A stretch of 64,000 bases of DNA, from positions 868,001-932,000 of the forward strand of contig NZ_CP040948.1 of the NCBI RefSeq assembly GCF_006363955.1, read 5' to 3'. Shown in pieces: positions 1 through 8,763 of this stretch. The number at the start of each line of letters is the position of its first letter. Positions within the stretch are counted from its first letter, which is position 1. Position numbers and translations under genes: made by a program. Below the pieces are notes generated by a model, which saw only the letters and a program-made list of their open reading frames with translations, was not told the DNA's origin and did not search any database. The DNA is from Methylophilus medardicus (GTDB taxonomy: Bacteria; Pseudomonadota; Gammaproteobacteria; Burkholderiales; Methylophilaceae).

Positions 1-1216
1 ATCCACAGTGATGGTGATTGGTGCGATTACCGCACTATTCATGGGCTTTTTAGGTATTATTCAAAACGACATCAAGCGTGTGGTGGCTTACTCGACCCTA
101 TCACAACTCGGTTATATGACCGTGGCGCTGGGTGCATCAGCCTATTCTGTGGCTATTTTTCACCTGATGACGCATGCATTCTTTAAAGCCCTGTTATTCC
201 TAGGTGCTGGCTCTGTGATCATGGGTATGCACCATGATCAAGACATTCGCAATATGGGCAATCTAAAAAAATACTTGCCGATTACCTGGATTACTTCGTT
301 AATTGGCTCATTAGCATTGATAGGCACGCCGTTTTTTGCGGGCTTCTATTCCAAGGACAGCATCATCGAGGCAGTTGAGCTGTCGCATATTCCTGGTAGT
401 GGCTTTGCTTACTTTGCGGTTATTGTGGGTGTATTCGTGACAGCGTTTTATTCTTTCCGGCTCTATTTTCTGGTGTTTCATGGTGAAGAAAAATGGCGTC
501 AGGCCAAACACGATGACCACGCGCATGCTACCCATGTAGATGCTGGTCACGCGGATAATGGGCATGACGATGCGCACGCAGACAATCATGATCACGACCT
601 TCATCATGGCCTCGGTCCTAATGACAATCCGCATGAACCTGGCTGGGTGGTCACCTTGCCGTTGGTGTTGCTGGCGATCCCATCATTAGTCATTGGTTAC
701 CTTGCTTTAGAGCCGATGTTATACGGTGATTTCTTCAAAAACGTGATTTTTGTGAATCCGCAGGCCCACCCTGCAATGTCCCACCTTGCTCATCATTACC
801 ACGAGCTCATGCATAGCCCGGCTGGCATGGCCATCCATGGTTTTACCAGCTTGCCATTTTTCCTTGCTGCATCGGGCGTCCTGCTGTCTTGGTTCTTCTA
901 TATGAAACGGCCAGATATTCCAGCAGCGATCAAGACTCGTTGCATGGTGATTTACAATATTCTTGAGAACAAATACGGTTTTGATACTTTCAATGAAAAG
1001 TTCTTTGCTGGCGGTTCACGTTTTCTGGGTAACTGGTTATGGAAATACGGTGACATTACCTTGATTGATGGCGCCATGGTGAATGGCACCGCCAATACCA
1101 TGGGCAAAATTGCCGCTAAAATCCGCAATCTGCAGTCTGGACTCATTTATCATTACGCTTTCGCCATGATCATCGGCGTATTCCTCCTTATGACTTTCTT
1201 TATCAAAATAAACTAA
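1..1216 (+). CDS. nuoL: NADH-quinone oxidoreductase subunit L (C-terminal part; gene enters from outside the window)
   Basis: Proton-pumping membrane subunit of respiratory complex I, in the cytoplasmic membrane. The reading frame is open to the left edge (first full codon at base 2), so the true start lies upstream; about 404 residues remain of a family usually over 600. Visible are antiporter-like helices with the conserved region VVAYSTLSQLGYM and HAFFKALLFLGAGSV, and the C-terminal amphipathic and last helix regions. A His/Asp-rich loop follows the helix ending near YFLVFHGEE (about residues 165-210 of the visible part), rich in HDDHAH-type repeats. The stop overlaps the nuoM start by one base (TAATG), so translation is coupled. 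Confidence 0.96.
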   Translation, partial: STVMVIGAITALFMGFLGIIQNDIKRVVAYSTLSQLGYMTVALGASAYSVAIFHLMTHAFFKALLFLGAGSVIMGMHHDQDIRNMGNLKKYLPITWITSLIGSLALIGTPFFAGFYSKDSIIEAVELSHIPGSGFAYFAVIVGVFVTAFYSFRLYFLVFHGEEKWRQAKHDDHAHATHVDAGHADNGHDDAHADNHDHDLHHGLGPNDNPHEPGWVVTLPLVLLAIPSLVIGYLALEPMLYGDFFKNVIFVNPQAHPAMSHLAHHYHELMHSPAGMAIHGFTSLPFFLAASGVLLSWFFYMKRPDIPAAIKTRCMVIYNILENKYGFDTFNEKFFAGGSRFLGNWLWKYGDITLIDGAMVNGTANTMGKIAAKIRNLQSGLIYHYAFAMIIGVFLLMTFFIKIN

Positions 1217-2724
1217 TGATGCAAGCCGACCTCACAAGTATTTCCTGGTTAAGTCTGGCCATCTGGCTACCGGTCATCTCCGGCGTGCTGGTATTGTTGC
1301 TGGGAGGTGACCATAAGGCCACGTTGACACGATGGTTGGCTTTAGCCGGCAGTTTGGTCAGTTTTTTGGTGACACTCCCGCTATACACCTTGTTTGATAC
1401 ACAAGATGGATTTTTCCAGTTTGAAGAGTTATTACCTTGGGTACCGGCCTTCAATATGCACTATCACTTAGGTATTGATGGTTTTTCGATGCCGCTGGTG
1501 CTGTTGACGAGTTTCACCACTGTCATTGTGGTGTTGGCTGGGTGGGAAGTGATTACCAAGCACGTGGCGCAATACATGGCGGCCTTTCTGATCATGAGCG
1601 GCATCATGATCGGCGTATTTACTGCGCTGGATGCCTTGCTCTACTACGTGTTTTGGGAGGCCATGCTGATTCCGATGTTCTTGGTTATCGGTATTTGGGG
1701 CGGGCCAAACCGCGTTTACGCGACGATTAAATTTTTCTTGTATACCTTGCTAGGTTCGCTGTTGATGCTGGTGGCATTTATTTACCTCTATCACCAAACT
1801 GGCAGCTTTGAATTGGCGGACTACTACCTACTGCCGCTGAGCATGCAAGCTCAGATCTATATCTTCATCGCGTTTTTTATGGCTTTTGCGGTAAAGATCC
1901 CTATGTGGCCGGTACACACGTGGTTACCTGATGCACACGTTGAAGCGCCAACAGGCGGATCGGTGGTATTGGCGGCGATTGCGCTCAAGCTGGGTGGTTA
2001 TAGTTTCTTACGTTTTGCCATGCCAATCGCACCCGATGCAGCGCATTACTTTACCACCGCGATGATTACCCTATCGCTGATCGCAGTGGTCTACATTGCA
2101 CTGGTGGCGTTAGTACAAAAAGATATGAAAAAGCTGATTGCCTATTCATCCATCTCACACATGGGCTTTGTCACTTTGGGCTTTTTTATGTTTAGCCAAT
2201 TGGCGCTCGAGGGCGCTGTGGTACAAATGATCTCGCACGGCTTTATCTCTTCGGCGATGTTTCTGAGTGTCGGAGTATTGTACGACCGCGTGCATAGCCG
2301 CGAAATTTCTGCCTACGGCGGTGTCGTCAATAAAATGCCGGTGTTTGCAGCTTTCGCAGTCCTGTTTGCTATGGCCAACAGTGGATTACCTGGTACATCA
2401 GGTTTCGTCGGTGAATTTATGGTGATATTGGCTGCGGTCAAATTCAACTTCTGGGTGGCGTTCTTTGCGGCCACCACCTTGATCTTCGGCGCAGCTTATA
2501 CGTTGTGGATGACCAAACGAGTGTTCTTTGGAGACGTGGCGAATCATCATGTGGCGGAACTCAGTGACCTCAATAAGCGTGAATTTTTAATCCTCGCCAT
2601 ACTGGCAGTGTTGGTTATCGGTTTCGGGGTATATCCGCAGCCACTGACAGAGGTCATGCAGGCCACAAGCGCGGAATTCCTGAAACATATGGCAATCTCA
2701 AAATTGCCGGTCACAGGCTATTAA
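1216..2724 (+). CDS. nuoM: NADH-quinone oxidoreductase subunit M
   Basis: Antiporter-like proton channel of complex I. The 502-residue product matches the usual family length and is almost entirely transmembrane. Family motifs are present: FWEAMLIPMFLVIGIWGG with the conserved glutamate of TM5, MWPVHTWLPDAHVEAPT, and KKLIAYSSISHMGF. Two tandem ATG codons lie at the start; the first overlaps the nuoL stop (TAATG). It sits between nuoL and nuoN as in the standard nuoA-N order, 16 bases ahead of nuoN. Confidence 0.98.
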   Translation: MMQADLTSISWLSLAIWLPVISGVLVLLLGGDHKATLTRWLALAGSLVSFLVTLPLYTLFDTQDGFFQFEELLPWVPAFNMHYHLGIDGFSMPLVLLTSFTTVIVVLAGWEVITKHVAQYMAAFLIMSGIMIGVFTALDALLYYVFWEAMLIPMFLVIGIWGGPNRVYATIKFFLYTLLGSLLMLVAFIYLYHQTGSFELADYYLLPLSMQAQIYIFIAFFMAFAVKIPMWPVHTWLPDAHVEAPTGGSVVLAAIALKLGGYSFLRFAMPIAPDAAHYFTTAMITLSLIAVVYIALVALVQKDMKKLIAYSSISHMGFVTLGFFMFSQLALEGAVVQMISHGFISSAMFLSVGVLYDRVHSREISAYGGVVNKMPVFAAFAVLFAMANSGLPGTSGFVGEFMVILAAVKFNFWVAFFAATTLIFGAAYTLWMTKRVFFGDVANHHVAELSDLNKREFLILAILAVLVIGFGVYPQPLTEVMQATSAEFLKHMAISKLPVTGY

Positions 2725-2740
2725 GGCAGGATGTTAGAAA

Positions 2741-4186
2741 ATGGATAATATGCAATACGATTTGCTCGCCCTGTTGCCGGAGATGGTGGTGTTGGGCATG
2801 GCCATGTTTATTTTGTTGCTGGATTTATTTATCCTGCCACAAAACCGCTTCATCATTTACGGATTGAGTCAGTTCACCTTACTCGCGGCTGCCTTTTTTA
2901 CCTTTAAGACGCACACCCCCGCGGTCGGCTTTGCTTTTTCGCATATGTTCATCGACGACACACTGTCTGATGTCATCAAGATGATGATGTATCTGGGGAC
3001 TTCACTGATTCTGGTCTACACACGCAAGTATTTGCAGGATCGCCAGTTATATCGTGGTGAGTTTTACGCCATGGTCTTGTTTGGTCTGCTGGGAATGATG
3101 ATCATGGTTTCGGGTCACAATATGCTGACCATTTACATCGGCCTCGAGCTACTTTCATTGTGCTTATATTCTTTGGTTGCTTTTGATCGTGATAATCCGA
3201 GAGCCTCTGAAGCAGCAATGAAGTATTTTGTACTCGGTGCGCTGGCCTCTGGCATGTTGTTATATGGCATGAGTATGCTCTACGGCATGACAGGTAGTCT
3301 CGATGTGAGTGATATTGCCAATGGTATCGCCCAACAAACCAAAAGCCCGGTGTTGATCTTGGGCTTAGTGTTTGTCGTCGCAGGGCTTGCTTTTAAATTC
3401 GGCGCAGTGCCTTTCCAAATGTGGGTGCCAGATGTGTATCAAGGTGCGCCCACGCCTATGACTTTACTCATTGGTACGGTGCCGAAACTGGCAGCCTATG
3501 CGATGACTGTAAGATTGCTGGTGCAGGGGCTGCATCCCTTGGCCTTGGATTGGCAGGATATGCTGGTATTAATGGCCGTGCTTTCCATCATCATCGGTAA
3601 CTTCAGTGCGATTGTACAAACCAATCTGAAACGCATGCTGGCATATTCCACCATTTCGCATGTGGGTTTTATCATGTTTGGCATGATGAGCGCCAATGCA
3701 AATGGCTTCGCCTCAAGCTTTTTTTATATTAGCGCCTATGTGCTCATGTCGATTGCCGGCTTTGGAATTATTTTATTACTCAGCCGTCAGGGATTTGAAG
3801 CTGAAGAGATTGATGATCTAAAAGGCCTTAATCAGCGTCATCCATGGTTTGCATTTTTAATGCTGATCATTATGTTCAGCATGGCTGGGATTCCGCCTAC
3901 CATTGGTTTTTATGCCAAATTTACCGTTTTGCAGGCAGCCTGGCAGGCTGGCTTCACTTGGCAGGTGGTATTAGCGGTATTGATGGCTACCGTGGGTGCG
4001 TTTTATTACCTTAATATTGTTCGTAAAATGTATTTTGATGCGCCAGAGGACAATACACCACTCACTGCCCCTATCGATATGCGGTTTGTTCTCAGTGTGC
4101 ATTCGCTGGCCTTGTTAGGGCTGGGGTTATTCCCCGAGGTGCTCCTCAGTGTTTGTGGCCATAGTTTGTTAATTAGTTTGCAGTAA
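2741..4186 (+). CDS. nuoN: NADH-quinone oxidoreductase subunit N
   Basis: Third antiporter-like subunit of complex I, inner membrane. The 481-residue length is normal. Diagnostic segments include YIGLELLSLCLYSLVAFDRD with the conserved glutamate, KFGAVPFQMWVPDVYQGAPTP, and LKRMLAYSTISHVGF. The ATG at 2741 is preceded by AAGGCAGG about 11 bases upstream; an in-frame ATG at 2750 is a possible alternative. It is the last core nuo gene, followed five bases later by the DUF2818 gene. Confidence 0.98.
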   Translation: MDNMQYDLLALLPEMVVLGMAMFILLLDLFILPQNRFIIYGLSQFTLLAAAFFTFKTHTPAVGFAFSHMFIDDTLSDVIKMMMYLGTSLILVYTRKYLQDRQLYRGEFYAMVLFGLLGMMIMVSGHNMLTIYIGLELLSLCLYSLVAFDRDNPRASEAAMKYFVLGALASGMLLYGMSMLYGMTGSLDVSDIANGIAQQTKSPVLILGLVFVVAGLAFKFGAVPFQMWVPDVYQGAPTPMTLLIGTVPKLAAYAMTVRLLVQGLHPLALDWQDMLVLMAVLSIIIGNFSAIVQTNLKRMLAYSTISHVGFIMFGMMSANANGFASSFFYISAYVLMSIAGFGIILLLSRQGFEAEEIDDLKGLNQRHPWFAFLMLIIMFSMAGIPPTIGFYAKFTVLQAAWQAGFTWQVVLAVLMATVGAFYYLNIVRKMYFDAPEDNTPLTAPIDMRFVLSVHSLALLGLGLFPEVLLSVCGHSLLISLQ

Positions 4187-4191
4187 CCATC

Positions 4192-4473
4192 ATGGCCGCG
4201 AAGCTGATTTTTCTGCTGTTGATGTTTTTTATGGCAAACCTGGGCTGGGTTTCAGATAAATGGCTGGGTATGGTTGGCACCATCAGACAATTGTGGCAAC
4301 GTTTCGCTGTGTTGGTCCCCAGTTATTTGATTACCTTGGCGATTGCCTCTTTGGTTGAGCGCTTAGTCATGGGGCAGGTTTGGCCGCAGGGCTGGGAATT
4401 TTACAGTATTAATCTGTGTGTATTTCTTGTGCTGTCTTTTCCGGGTTTCATTTACCGCGTTTTGTGGAAATAA
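4192..4473 (+). CDS. DUF2818 family small membrane protein
   Basis: A 93-residue protein of unknown function with an N-terminal helix (residues 3-16), a middle helix near VLVPSYLITLAIASLVE and a C-terminal helix ending FPGFIYRVLWK. The pattern NLGWVSDKWLG then QGWEFY then FPGFIYR is that of DUF2818, a family found directly after nuoN in betaproteobacteria. It starts five bases after nuoN and is probably co-transcribed with the nuo operon. Its position suggests a role with complex I, but that is inference; the fold and function are not established. Confidence 0.85.
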   Translation: MAAKLIFLLLMFFMANLGWVSDKWLGMVGTIRQLWQRFAVLVPSYLITLAIASLVERLVMGQVWPQGWEFYSINLCVFLVLSFPGFIYRVLWK

Positions 4474-4582
4474 CCTCACGTCACATTAATTTCATCAATC
4501 CTTCACGCTAGTTTCAAGTATCAAAGTCAAACTCTGCTTCATCTAAGAGCAGTGTCGGGGTTAACCTCGGAAAGGGCTTCAG

Positions 4583-5116
4583 ATGCAAAAACTACAACAA
4601 ACCATCGGTTGGGTGCAGTCAGTGGACAGCCGGCTATGCGTGAAGGTTAGCCATACTGGGCAATATCGCCTGATTAGGCATTTCTTTCGTGCCATCTCAC
4701 GGATGGGCGATGGCATGTTCTGGTATTTGCTGATGCTAATGATCGCCCTCACGCAAGGCACGGCCGGTTGGTATGTGTGTTTGCAGATGCTCACAGTCGG
4801 GCTGAGTGGCACGCTGGTTTATAAATGGCTGAAACATCGTACCAGTCGTCCAAGACCATTCCAAGTACGTCAAGATGTGCTGTTAAGTGGCACACCGCTC
4901 GATTACTTTAGCTTTCCTTCAGGGCACACTTTGCATGCGGTGGCGTTTGGCATGGTCGCTGTGCAGCATTATCCGCAGTTGTTTCCATTGGTATATCCGT
5001 TTGTTGTGTTGGTAGGAATCTCGCGTGTCGTGCTGGGCTTGCATTATCCGAGCGATGTGTTGGCCGGCGCGGCGATTGGCTATTTGCTAGTGGCTATCTA
5101 TACACCGCTATTTTGA
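4583..5116 (+). CDS. PAP2-family membrane phosphatase
   Basis: A 177-residue integral membrane protein with all three type-2 phosphatidic acid phosphatase motifs: KWLKHRTSRPRP (KX6RP), FPSGHTLH (PSGH) and SRVVLGLHYPSDVLAG (SRX5HX3D). These form a vanadium-haloperoxidase-like site whose histidine carries the phospho-intermediate. Likely substrates are lipid phosphates such as undecaprenyl pyrophosphate or phosphatidylglycerophosphate, which the sequence does not distinguish. It lies 109 bases after the DUF2818 gene, so it may have its own promoter. Function class is firm; substrate is open. Confidence 0.9.
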   Translation: MQKLQQTIGWVQSVDSRLCVKVSHTGQYRLIRHFFRAISRMGDGMFWYLLMLMIALTQGTAGWYVCLQMLTVGLSGTLVYKWLKHRTSRPRPFQVRQDVLLSGTPLDYFSFPSGHTLHAVAFGMVAVQHYPQLFPLVYPFVVLVGISRVVLGLHYPSDVLAGAAIGYLLVAIYTPLF

Positions 5117-5171
5117 TCCGATCTGCGGATGTTACCCACGTTTAAGCGATTGTGCTCTCCTTGCTTTGCGC

Positions 5172-5426
5172 TTAGTGCCCATCAACCAACAGGCTGACTA
5201 AAAACATCACAATCGGCCTTACCATCAGTACACAAATAAACGCGATTGGCATCGCCAAAGTATAAGCATGCAATACACGCCACAAATAGCCTGAATGCAC
5301 GCCTGTGTTTGCTGCCACAATCACCATGGACATTAAAAATGCCATGATCCCGGCCATTAAAAACGCAAATACATAAGGCGTGAACTGTTTAGGCAGTTTG
5401 CGCACTTGATAATAACGGATGTTCAT
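5172..5426 (-). CDS. DUF2798 family membrane protein (first of two)
   Basis: An 84-residue protein with two predicted transmembrane helices (about residues 18-38 and 54-78) that fits the DUF2798 pattern: a LMAGIMAFLMSMVIVAANTG first helix and a MPIAFICVLMVRPIV second helix. The ATG at 5426 has a good upstream AGGAGA. It stands alone, back-to-back with the LysR gene at 5547, sharing a 120-base intergenic region; control by that regulator is plausible but unproven. Function is unknown for the family. A second, divergent copy lies at 9221-9469. Confidence 0.8.
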   Translation of the reverse strand: MNIRYYQVRKLPKQFTPYVFAFLMAGIMAFLMSMVIVAANTGVHSGYLWRVLHAYTLAMPIAFICVLMVRPIVMFLVSLLVDGH

Positions 5427-5546
5427 CTTTGTCTCCTCTATTTTGATGTGGCTACTATAGCGCCATCATTCTTAACGGAGTAGACACTTGAATGTTGAAT
5501 GACTATAAAGTTAAACTATCGAATAAGCCAATTGAGTCGATAGAAA

Positions 5547-6455
5547 ATGGACAGCTTAAGGAGTATTGAGAGTTTCGTTAAAGCGGTTCAGGCTGGGAGT
5601 ATTGCAGCCGGTGCCCGTTTACAAGGGATCACTGCAGCGGCGGCTAGCCAGAATATTCAGCGCTTAGAAAAGTCATTGGGCGTGCGATTATTGGTGAGAA
5701 CAACGCGAAAGCTAGCCATGACAGAAAGTGGTACGCTGTATTACCGCGAGGTAGAACCGATGATGGCTGCGCTGAGCAGAGCGCAATCGGTCATTACTGA
5801 GTTTCAAGGGCAACCACAAGGCCGTTTGCGCATCGGCGCATCTGTGGCTTTTGGTCGGCATGTGTTAATGCCACTCGTCCCCACATTTACGCGTCAGTTC
5901 CCGAAAGTATCGTTAGAGTTGGTGCTGTCTGATCATAGCCTTGATCATGTCAGCGAGGATATAGACATCAGTATCCGTTTTAATCAGCAACTTGAACCTG
6001 GCCTCATTGCGCGAAAGATTGCCACTGTGCCGGTGTTATTTTGTGCTTCGCCCGCATACCTGCACAGAAAAGGGGTGCCTGTGAGTCCAGAGGCATTGTC
6101 ACAACATGATTGTCTGATGTTTCGTGTGCCTGTCGATGGTCGATTGCTAAGCTGGGGGTTTCAACGTGATGGTATCTATTATGAGCCTGAGCTCACCCCC
6201 AGCATTGTTTGTAACGATATCGATTCGCTGCATCGGCTTGCGGTAGAAGGGGCAGGTATCGCAAGATTGGCTGCGTTTGTGGCCAGTGAAGACATCAAAA
6301 GTGGCGCCCTCATTGCATTATTTGAGCAGGGAGAAACACCGTCTGTTGGCTTACCTTTATCTTTTTACGCTTGTTACCGCGATCGACACGCCATGACTAA
6401 CAAGGTGCGTGCTTTTATGGATTATCTGGTCGAAGTGATGCCAAGTACGTGGTGA
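5547..6455 (+). CDS. LysR-family transcriptional regulator
   Basis: A 302-residue regulator with the N-terminal winged helix-turn-helix (residues 1-60; SIAAGARLQGITAAAASQNIQRLEKSLGVRLL) and a C-terminal periplasmic-binding-protein-like effector domain. The recognition region reads TAAAASQN where most relatives have a serine-containing SQPALS-type stretch. The C-terminal half, with GRLRIGASVAFGRHVLMPLVPTF, resembles the large CrgA/YafC-type group. It is divergent from the DUF2798 gene at 5172-5426, which may be its target. The inducer cannot be read from sequence. Confidence 0.92.
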   Translation: MDSLRSIESFVKAVQAGSIAAGARLQGITAAAASQNIQRLEKSLGVRLLVRTTRKLAMTESGTLYYREVEPMMAALSRAQSVITEFQGQPQGRLRIGASVAFGRHVLMPLVPTFTRQFPKVSLELVLSDHSLDHVSEDIDISIRFNQQLEPGLIARKIATVPVLFCASPAYLHRKGVPVSPEALSQHDCLMFRVPVDGRLLSWGFQRDGIYYEPELTPSIVCNDIDSLHRLAVEGAGIARLAAFVASEDIKSGALIALFEQGETPSVGLPLSFYACYRDRHAMTNKVRAFMDYLVEVMPSTW

Positions 6456-6705
6456 TTCAAGGTGCATTTTGCTTAATCGGCTATTTTTTTGACTAATATC
6501 CCGGTCTTAGGCTGATTATTGTGCATTTTTCATCAAATACTTGTTGCTAATATTCAATATTGCGTGCATAGTTCACCCTCACGAAGTTCAAGTAGTGTTG
6601 TTGTTCTCCGGTTCTATCTTTTGGTTCTATCGTTACTTCTCGCCATCTTGATCCTCGTACTTATGGGTATACGCCCTTTTTTTATTATTTATCCAAGGAT
6701 TTATT
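6456..6705. other. Long untranslated leader upstream of the cold-shock gene
   Basis: This 250-base stretch separates the LysR gene from the cold-shock gene and is T-rich. A TTGACT hexamer lies at 6489-6494, but I see no convincing -10 at the right spacing. Long structured leaders are typical of cspA-type mRNAs, where they control stability and translation in the cold; that role here is inferred. An open frame through the leader (6519-6725) begins with TTG, overlaps the csp start and looks spurious. Confidence 0.4.
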
Positions 6706-6912
6706 ATGGTGACAGGTTCAGTTAAGTGGTTCAACGATTCTAAAGGTTTTGGCTTCATTACTCCGGACAACGGCGGTGAAGATTTGTTTGCGCATTTCTC
6801 AGCAATTCAATCAGCTGGTTTCAAAACTTTGAAAGAAAACCAACGCGTGAGCTTTGAAGTGGCTACTGGCCCTAAAGGCAAGCAAGCTGCAAATATTCAA
6901 ATCATTGAATAA
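6706..6912 (+). CDS. Cold-shock domain protein (CspA family)
   Basis: A 68-residue single cold-shock domain that binds single-stranded RNA and DNA and melts mRNA structure. Both RNA-binding motifs are intact: KGFGFIT (RNP1, about residues 13-19) and DLFAHFS (RNP2, about 28-34). Length is standard. AAGGA lies six bases before the ATG. The gene is followed by a GNRA hairpin and a strong terminator, then by an extra infA copy, which makes a small translation-in-the-cold neighbourhood. Which paralogue it is (cspA, cspC, cspE or other) cannot be told. Confidence 0.95.
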   Translation: MVTGSVKWFNDSKGFGFITPDNGGEDLFAHFSAIQSAGFKTLKENQRVSFEVATGPKGKQAANIQIIE

Positions 6913-6929
6913 TTAAAGTTTGTCCGCTG

Positions 6930-6945
6930 GGCTGCGCAAGCAGCC
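6930..6945 (+). other. GNRA-tetraloop hairpin 3' of csp
   Basis: GGCTGC (6930-6935) and GCAGCC (6940-6945) form a perfect six-pair stem closed by GCAA, a GNRA tetraloop. It stands 18 bases after the csp stop and just before the terminator, so it would lie in the 3' end of the csp mRNA and could slow 3' exonucleases. It carries no T-run of its own. Confidence 0.5.
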
Positions 6946-6951
6946 TACCGG

Positions 6952-6979
6952 AAAAAGCCCGGATATCCGGGCTTTTTTT
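6952..6979 (+). terminator. Rho-independent terminator after csp
   Basis: A perfect palindrome centred between 6964 and 6965 (stem AGCCCGG / CCGGGCT) followed by a run of seven T. It separates csp from infA, whose start codon is 19 bases beyond it. infA is therefore expressed either by read-through or from a promoter not evident in the short gap. Confidence 0.85.
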
Positions 6980-6997
6980 ATTGTTAAAGGATGCTCA

Positions 6998-7234
6998 ATG
7001 GCAAAAGAAGAGTTAATTGAAATGCAAGGTGCAGTGACTGAGATCCTGCCGGACGCGCGCTATCGCGTGAAGCTGGACAATGGTCATGAATTGATCGCTT
7101 ACACTGGCGGCAAAATGCGTAAACATAAAATCCGCATTCTGGCAGGTGATAAAATCACCATCGAGATGTCGCCCTACGACATGGACAAAGGCCGCATCAT
7201 TTTCCGTCATTTAGAACCGCGCAAGCCGTTTTAA
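6998..7234 (+). CDS. infA: Translation initiation factor IF-1 (additional, non-ribosomal-operon copy)
   Basis: A 78-residue OB-fold protein clearly homologous to IF-1 ([35 protein letters not shown]). It binds the 30S A site during initiation. It is longer than the common 72 residues because of a C-terminal HLEPRKPF tail. The start at 6998 is chosen because it begins the family sequence and has AAAGG at 6986-6990; the open frame extends upstream into the csp terminator. Ribosomal-protein genes are absent nearby, so this is probably a second infA paired with csp, which fits betaproteobacteria that carry two copies. Confidence 0.93.
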   Translation: MAKEELIEMQGAVTEILPDARYRVKLDNGHELIAYTGGKMRKHKIRILAGDKITIEMSPYDMDKGRIIFRHLEPRKPF

Positions 7235-7246
7235 CGTTATCGTCGC

Positions 7247-7723
7247 TTAAGACATTATCTGACCTATGGCTTGCAACTTGCTTTGCAAGACCACGCGGTC
7301 ATTAAGCACTGCGAGATCCAATGCTAAGAATGCTGCGATGCGTGCGCTGAGCACGCGATACGCTTGTTCAAAGCTCGCCTGAATCTCCTCTTCACTTCCA
7401 CTGACTTTTGCTGGATCCTCTACGCCCCAGTGCGCTCTCATGACGTTTCCTAAGTAGGCTGGGCAGGTTTCGCCTGCGGCATGACTACATACAGTAATCA
7501 CAATGTCTGGTGTTTGCGGCAAATTTGCCCAAGATTTGCTGTAATAACCCTCGGTTGAAATGCCTTTGGCTTGTAATAGAGCAATGGATTTCGGGTGGAT
7601 TTCACCCGTTGGCTGACTGCCCGCGCTCATCGCGTGCATATGCGCAGGGGCCAAGTGATTAAAGGTGGCTTCTGCAATGATGGAGCGACAGGAGTTTCCC
7701 GTACACAAGAAAAGAATTTGCAT
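7247..7723 (-). CDS. arsC: Arsenate reductase, thioredoxin-coupled (LMW-PTPase fold)
   Basis: Reduces arsenate to arsenite in the cytoplasm for export by the adjacent Acr3. The 158-residue protein has the phosphatase P-loop C7-TGNSC-R13-S and a second cysteine pair, C79 and C86, with the same spacing as Cys10/Cys82/Cys89 of the plasmid pI258 enzyme; this supports a thioredoxin-linked disulfide cascade rather than glutaredoxin. A VEDPAK segment supplies the catalytic aspartate. The start at 7723 is one base after the acr3 stop (TAACATG); an in-frame ATG at 7738 is possible. Last gene of arsR-acr3-arsC. Confidence 0.92.
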   Translation of the reverse strand: MQILFLCTGNSCRSIIAEATFNHLAPAHMHAMSAGSQPTGEIHPKSIALLQAKGISTEGYYSKSWANLPQTPDIVITVCSHAAGETCPAYLGNVMRAHWGVEDPAKVSGSEEEIQASFEQAYRVLSARIAAFLALDLAVLNDRVVLQSKLQAIGQIMS

Positions 7724-7724
7724 G

Positions 7725-8762
7725 TTATTCGCTTTCATACCAATGTTTAGAACGATTGACCAGTGTGACGATGGTGAGCATGACTGGCACTTCAATCAAT
7801 ACACCAACAACGGTTGCCAGTGCGGCTCCTGAGTTAAATCCAAATAATGCAATTGCAGTCGCCACGGCCAGTTCAAAGAAGTTTGAGGCACCAATGAGGG
7901 CAGAGGGGCCGGCCACGCAGTGCGCAACTTTGATTTGTTTGTTCAGCCAGTAGGCGAGCAGCGCGTTGAAATACACTTGTATGAGAATGGGTACGGCAAG
8001 CAAAGCAATAATCATGGGCTGTTTCAGCACCTGCTCGCCTTGAAACGCAAACAATAAAATCAAGGTGAGTAGCAGGGCAGCCATCGAAAACGGTTGGATT
8101 GTTTTTTGTGCTGAGGCAAACGCTTGCGCACCTTGTGCAAGAAGCCAACGCCGTAAACACTGGCTGATGATCACCGGTACGACGATATACAATAGCACTG
8201 AGACCCATAAAGTCTGCCATGGCACACTTAGGCTGGATAGCCCTAGTAACAAGGCGACGATAGGCGCAAAAGCAAATAACATGATGGTGTCATTGAGTGC
8301 GACTTGAGATAAGGTGAATCTGGGCTCGCCTTCACATAAATGACTCCAGACAAATACCATAGCGGTACAAGGGGCCGCGGCAAGTAAAATGAGCCCTGCA
8401 ATGTAGCTGTCAATCTGCGCTGCAGGTAGCAGTGGCGAGAACAGGTGGCGAATAAATATCCAAGCTAACAATGCCATGGTAAATGGCTTTACCAGCCAGT
8501 TAATCACCAATGTCACTGCAATCCCCTTGGCATGCCCAAATACCTCACGCATGGCGCTGAAATCGACCTTAATCAGCATGGGAATTATCATTAACCATAT
8601 CAGTACGGCTAACGGCAGGTTGACTGCCGCTAGTTTTAATTCGCCAATCCATTGAAAAAACGTGGGGGCGGATTTTCCAAGCAATATGCCTATGAGGATG
8701 CATCCCATCACCCACCAACTTAGGTGGCGTTCAAATTGACCCATTTGTTTAGCAGCGGACAT
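7725..8762 (-). CDS. acr3: Arsenite efflux transporter, ACR3 family
   Basis: A 345-residue, roughly ten-helix membrane carrier that exports arsenite using the membrane potential. The conserved cysteine of the family lies in LLAAAPCTAMVFVWS (Cys132) and the conserved glutamate in VVGVLIEVPVML near the C terminus. The start at 8762 is chosen because it sits one base past the arsR stop and opens the family sequence; the open frame runs 21 codons further upstream within arsR. It is translationally linked to arsR upstream and arsC downstream. Confidence 0.94.
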   Translation of the reverse strand: MSAAKQMGQFERHLSWWVMGCILIGILLGKSAPTFFQWIGELKLAAVNLPLAVLIWLMIIPMLIKVDFSAMREVFGHAKGIAVTLVINWLVKPFTMALLAWIFIRHLFSPLLPAAQIDSYIAGLILLAAAPCTAMVFVWSHLCEGEPRFTLSQVALNDTIMLFAFAPIVALLLGLSSLSVPWQTLWVSVLLYIVVPVIISQCLRRWLLAQGAQAFASAQKTIQPFSMAALLLTLILLFAFQGEQVLKQPMIIALLAVPILIQVYFNALLAYWLNKQIKVAHCVAGPSALIGASNFFELAVATAIALFGFNSGAALATVVGVLIEVPVMLTIVTLVNRSKHWYESE

Positions 8763-8763
8763 G

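Noticed and set aside
311-634. Minus-strand open frame opposite the His-rich region of nuoL
   Set aside because: It is the complement of a conserved coding region and has no plausible protein; the nuoL frame explains the bases.
6519-6725. Open frame with a hydrophobic stretch upstream of and overlapping the cold-shock gene
   Set aside because: It starts with TTG, has no ribosome site and runs past the csp start; the region is better read as the long csp leader.
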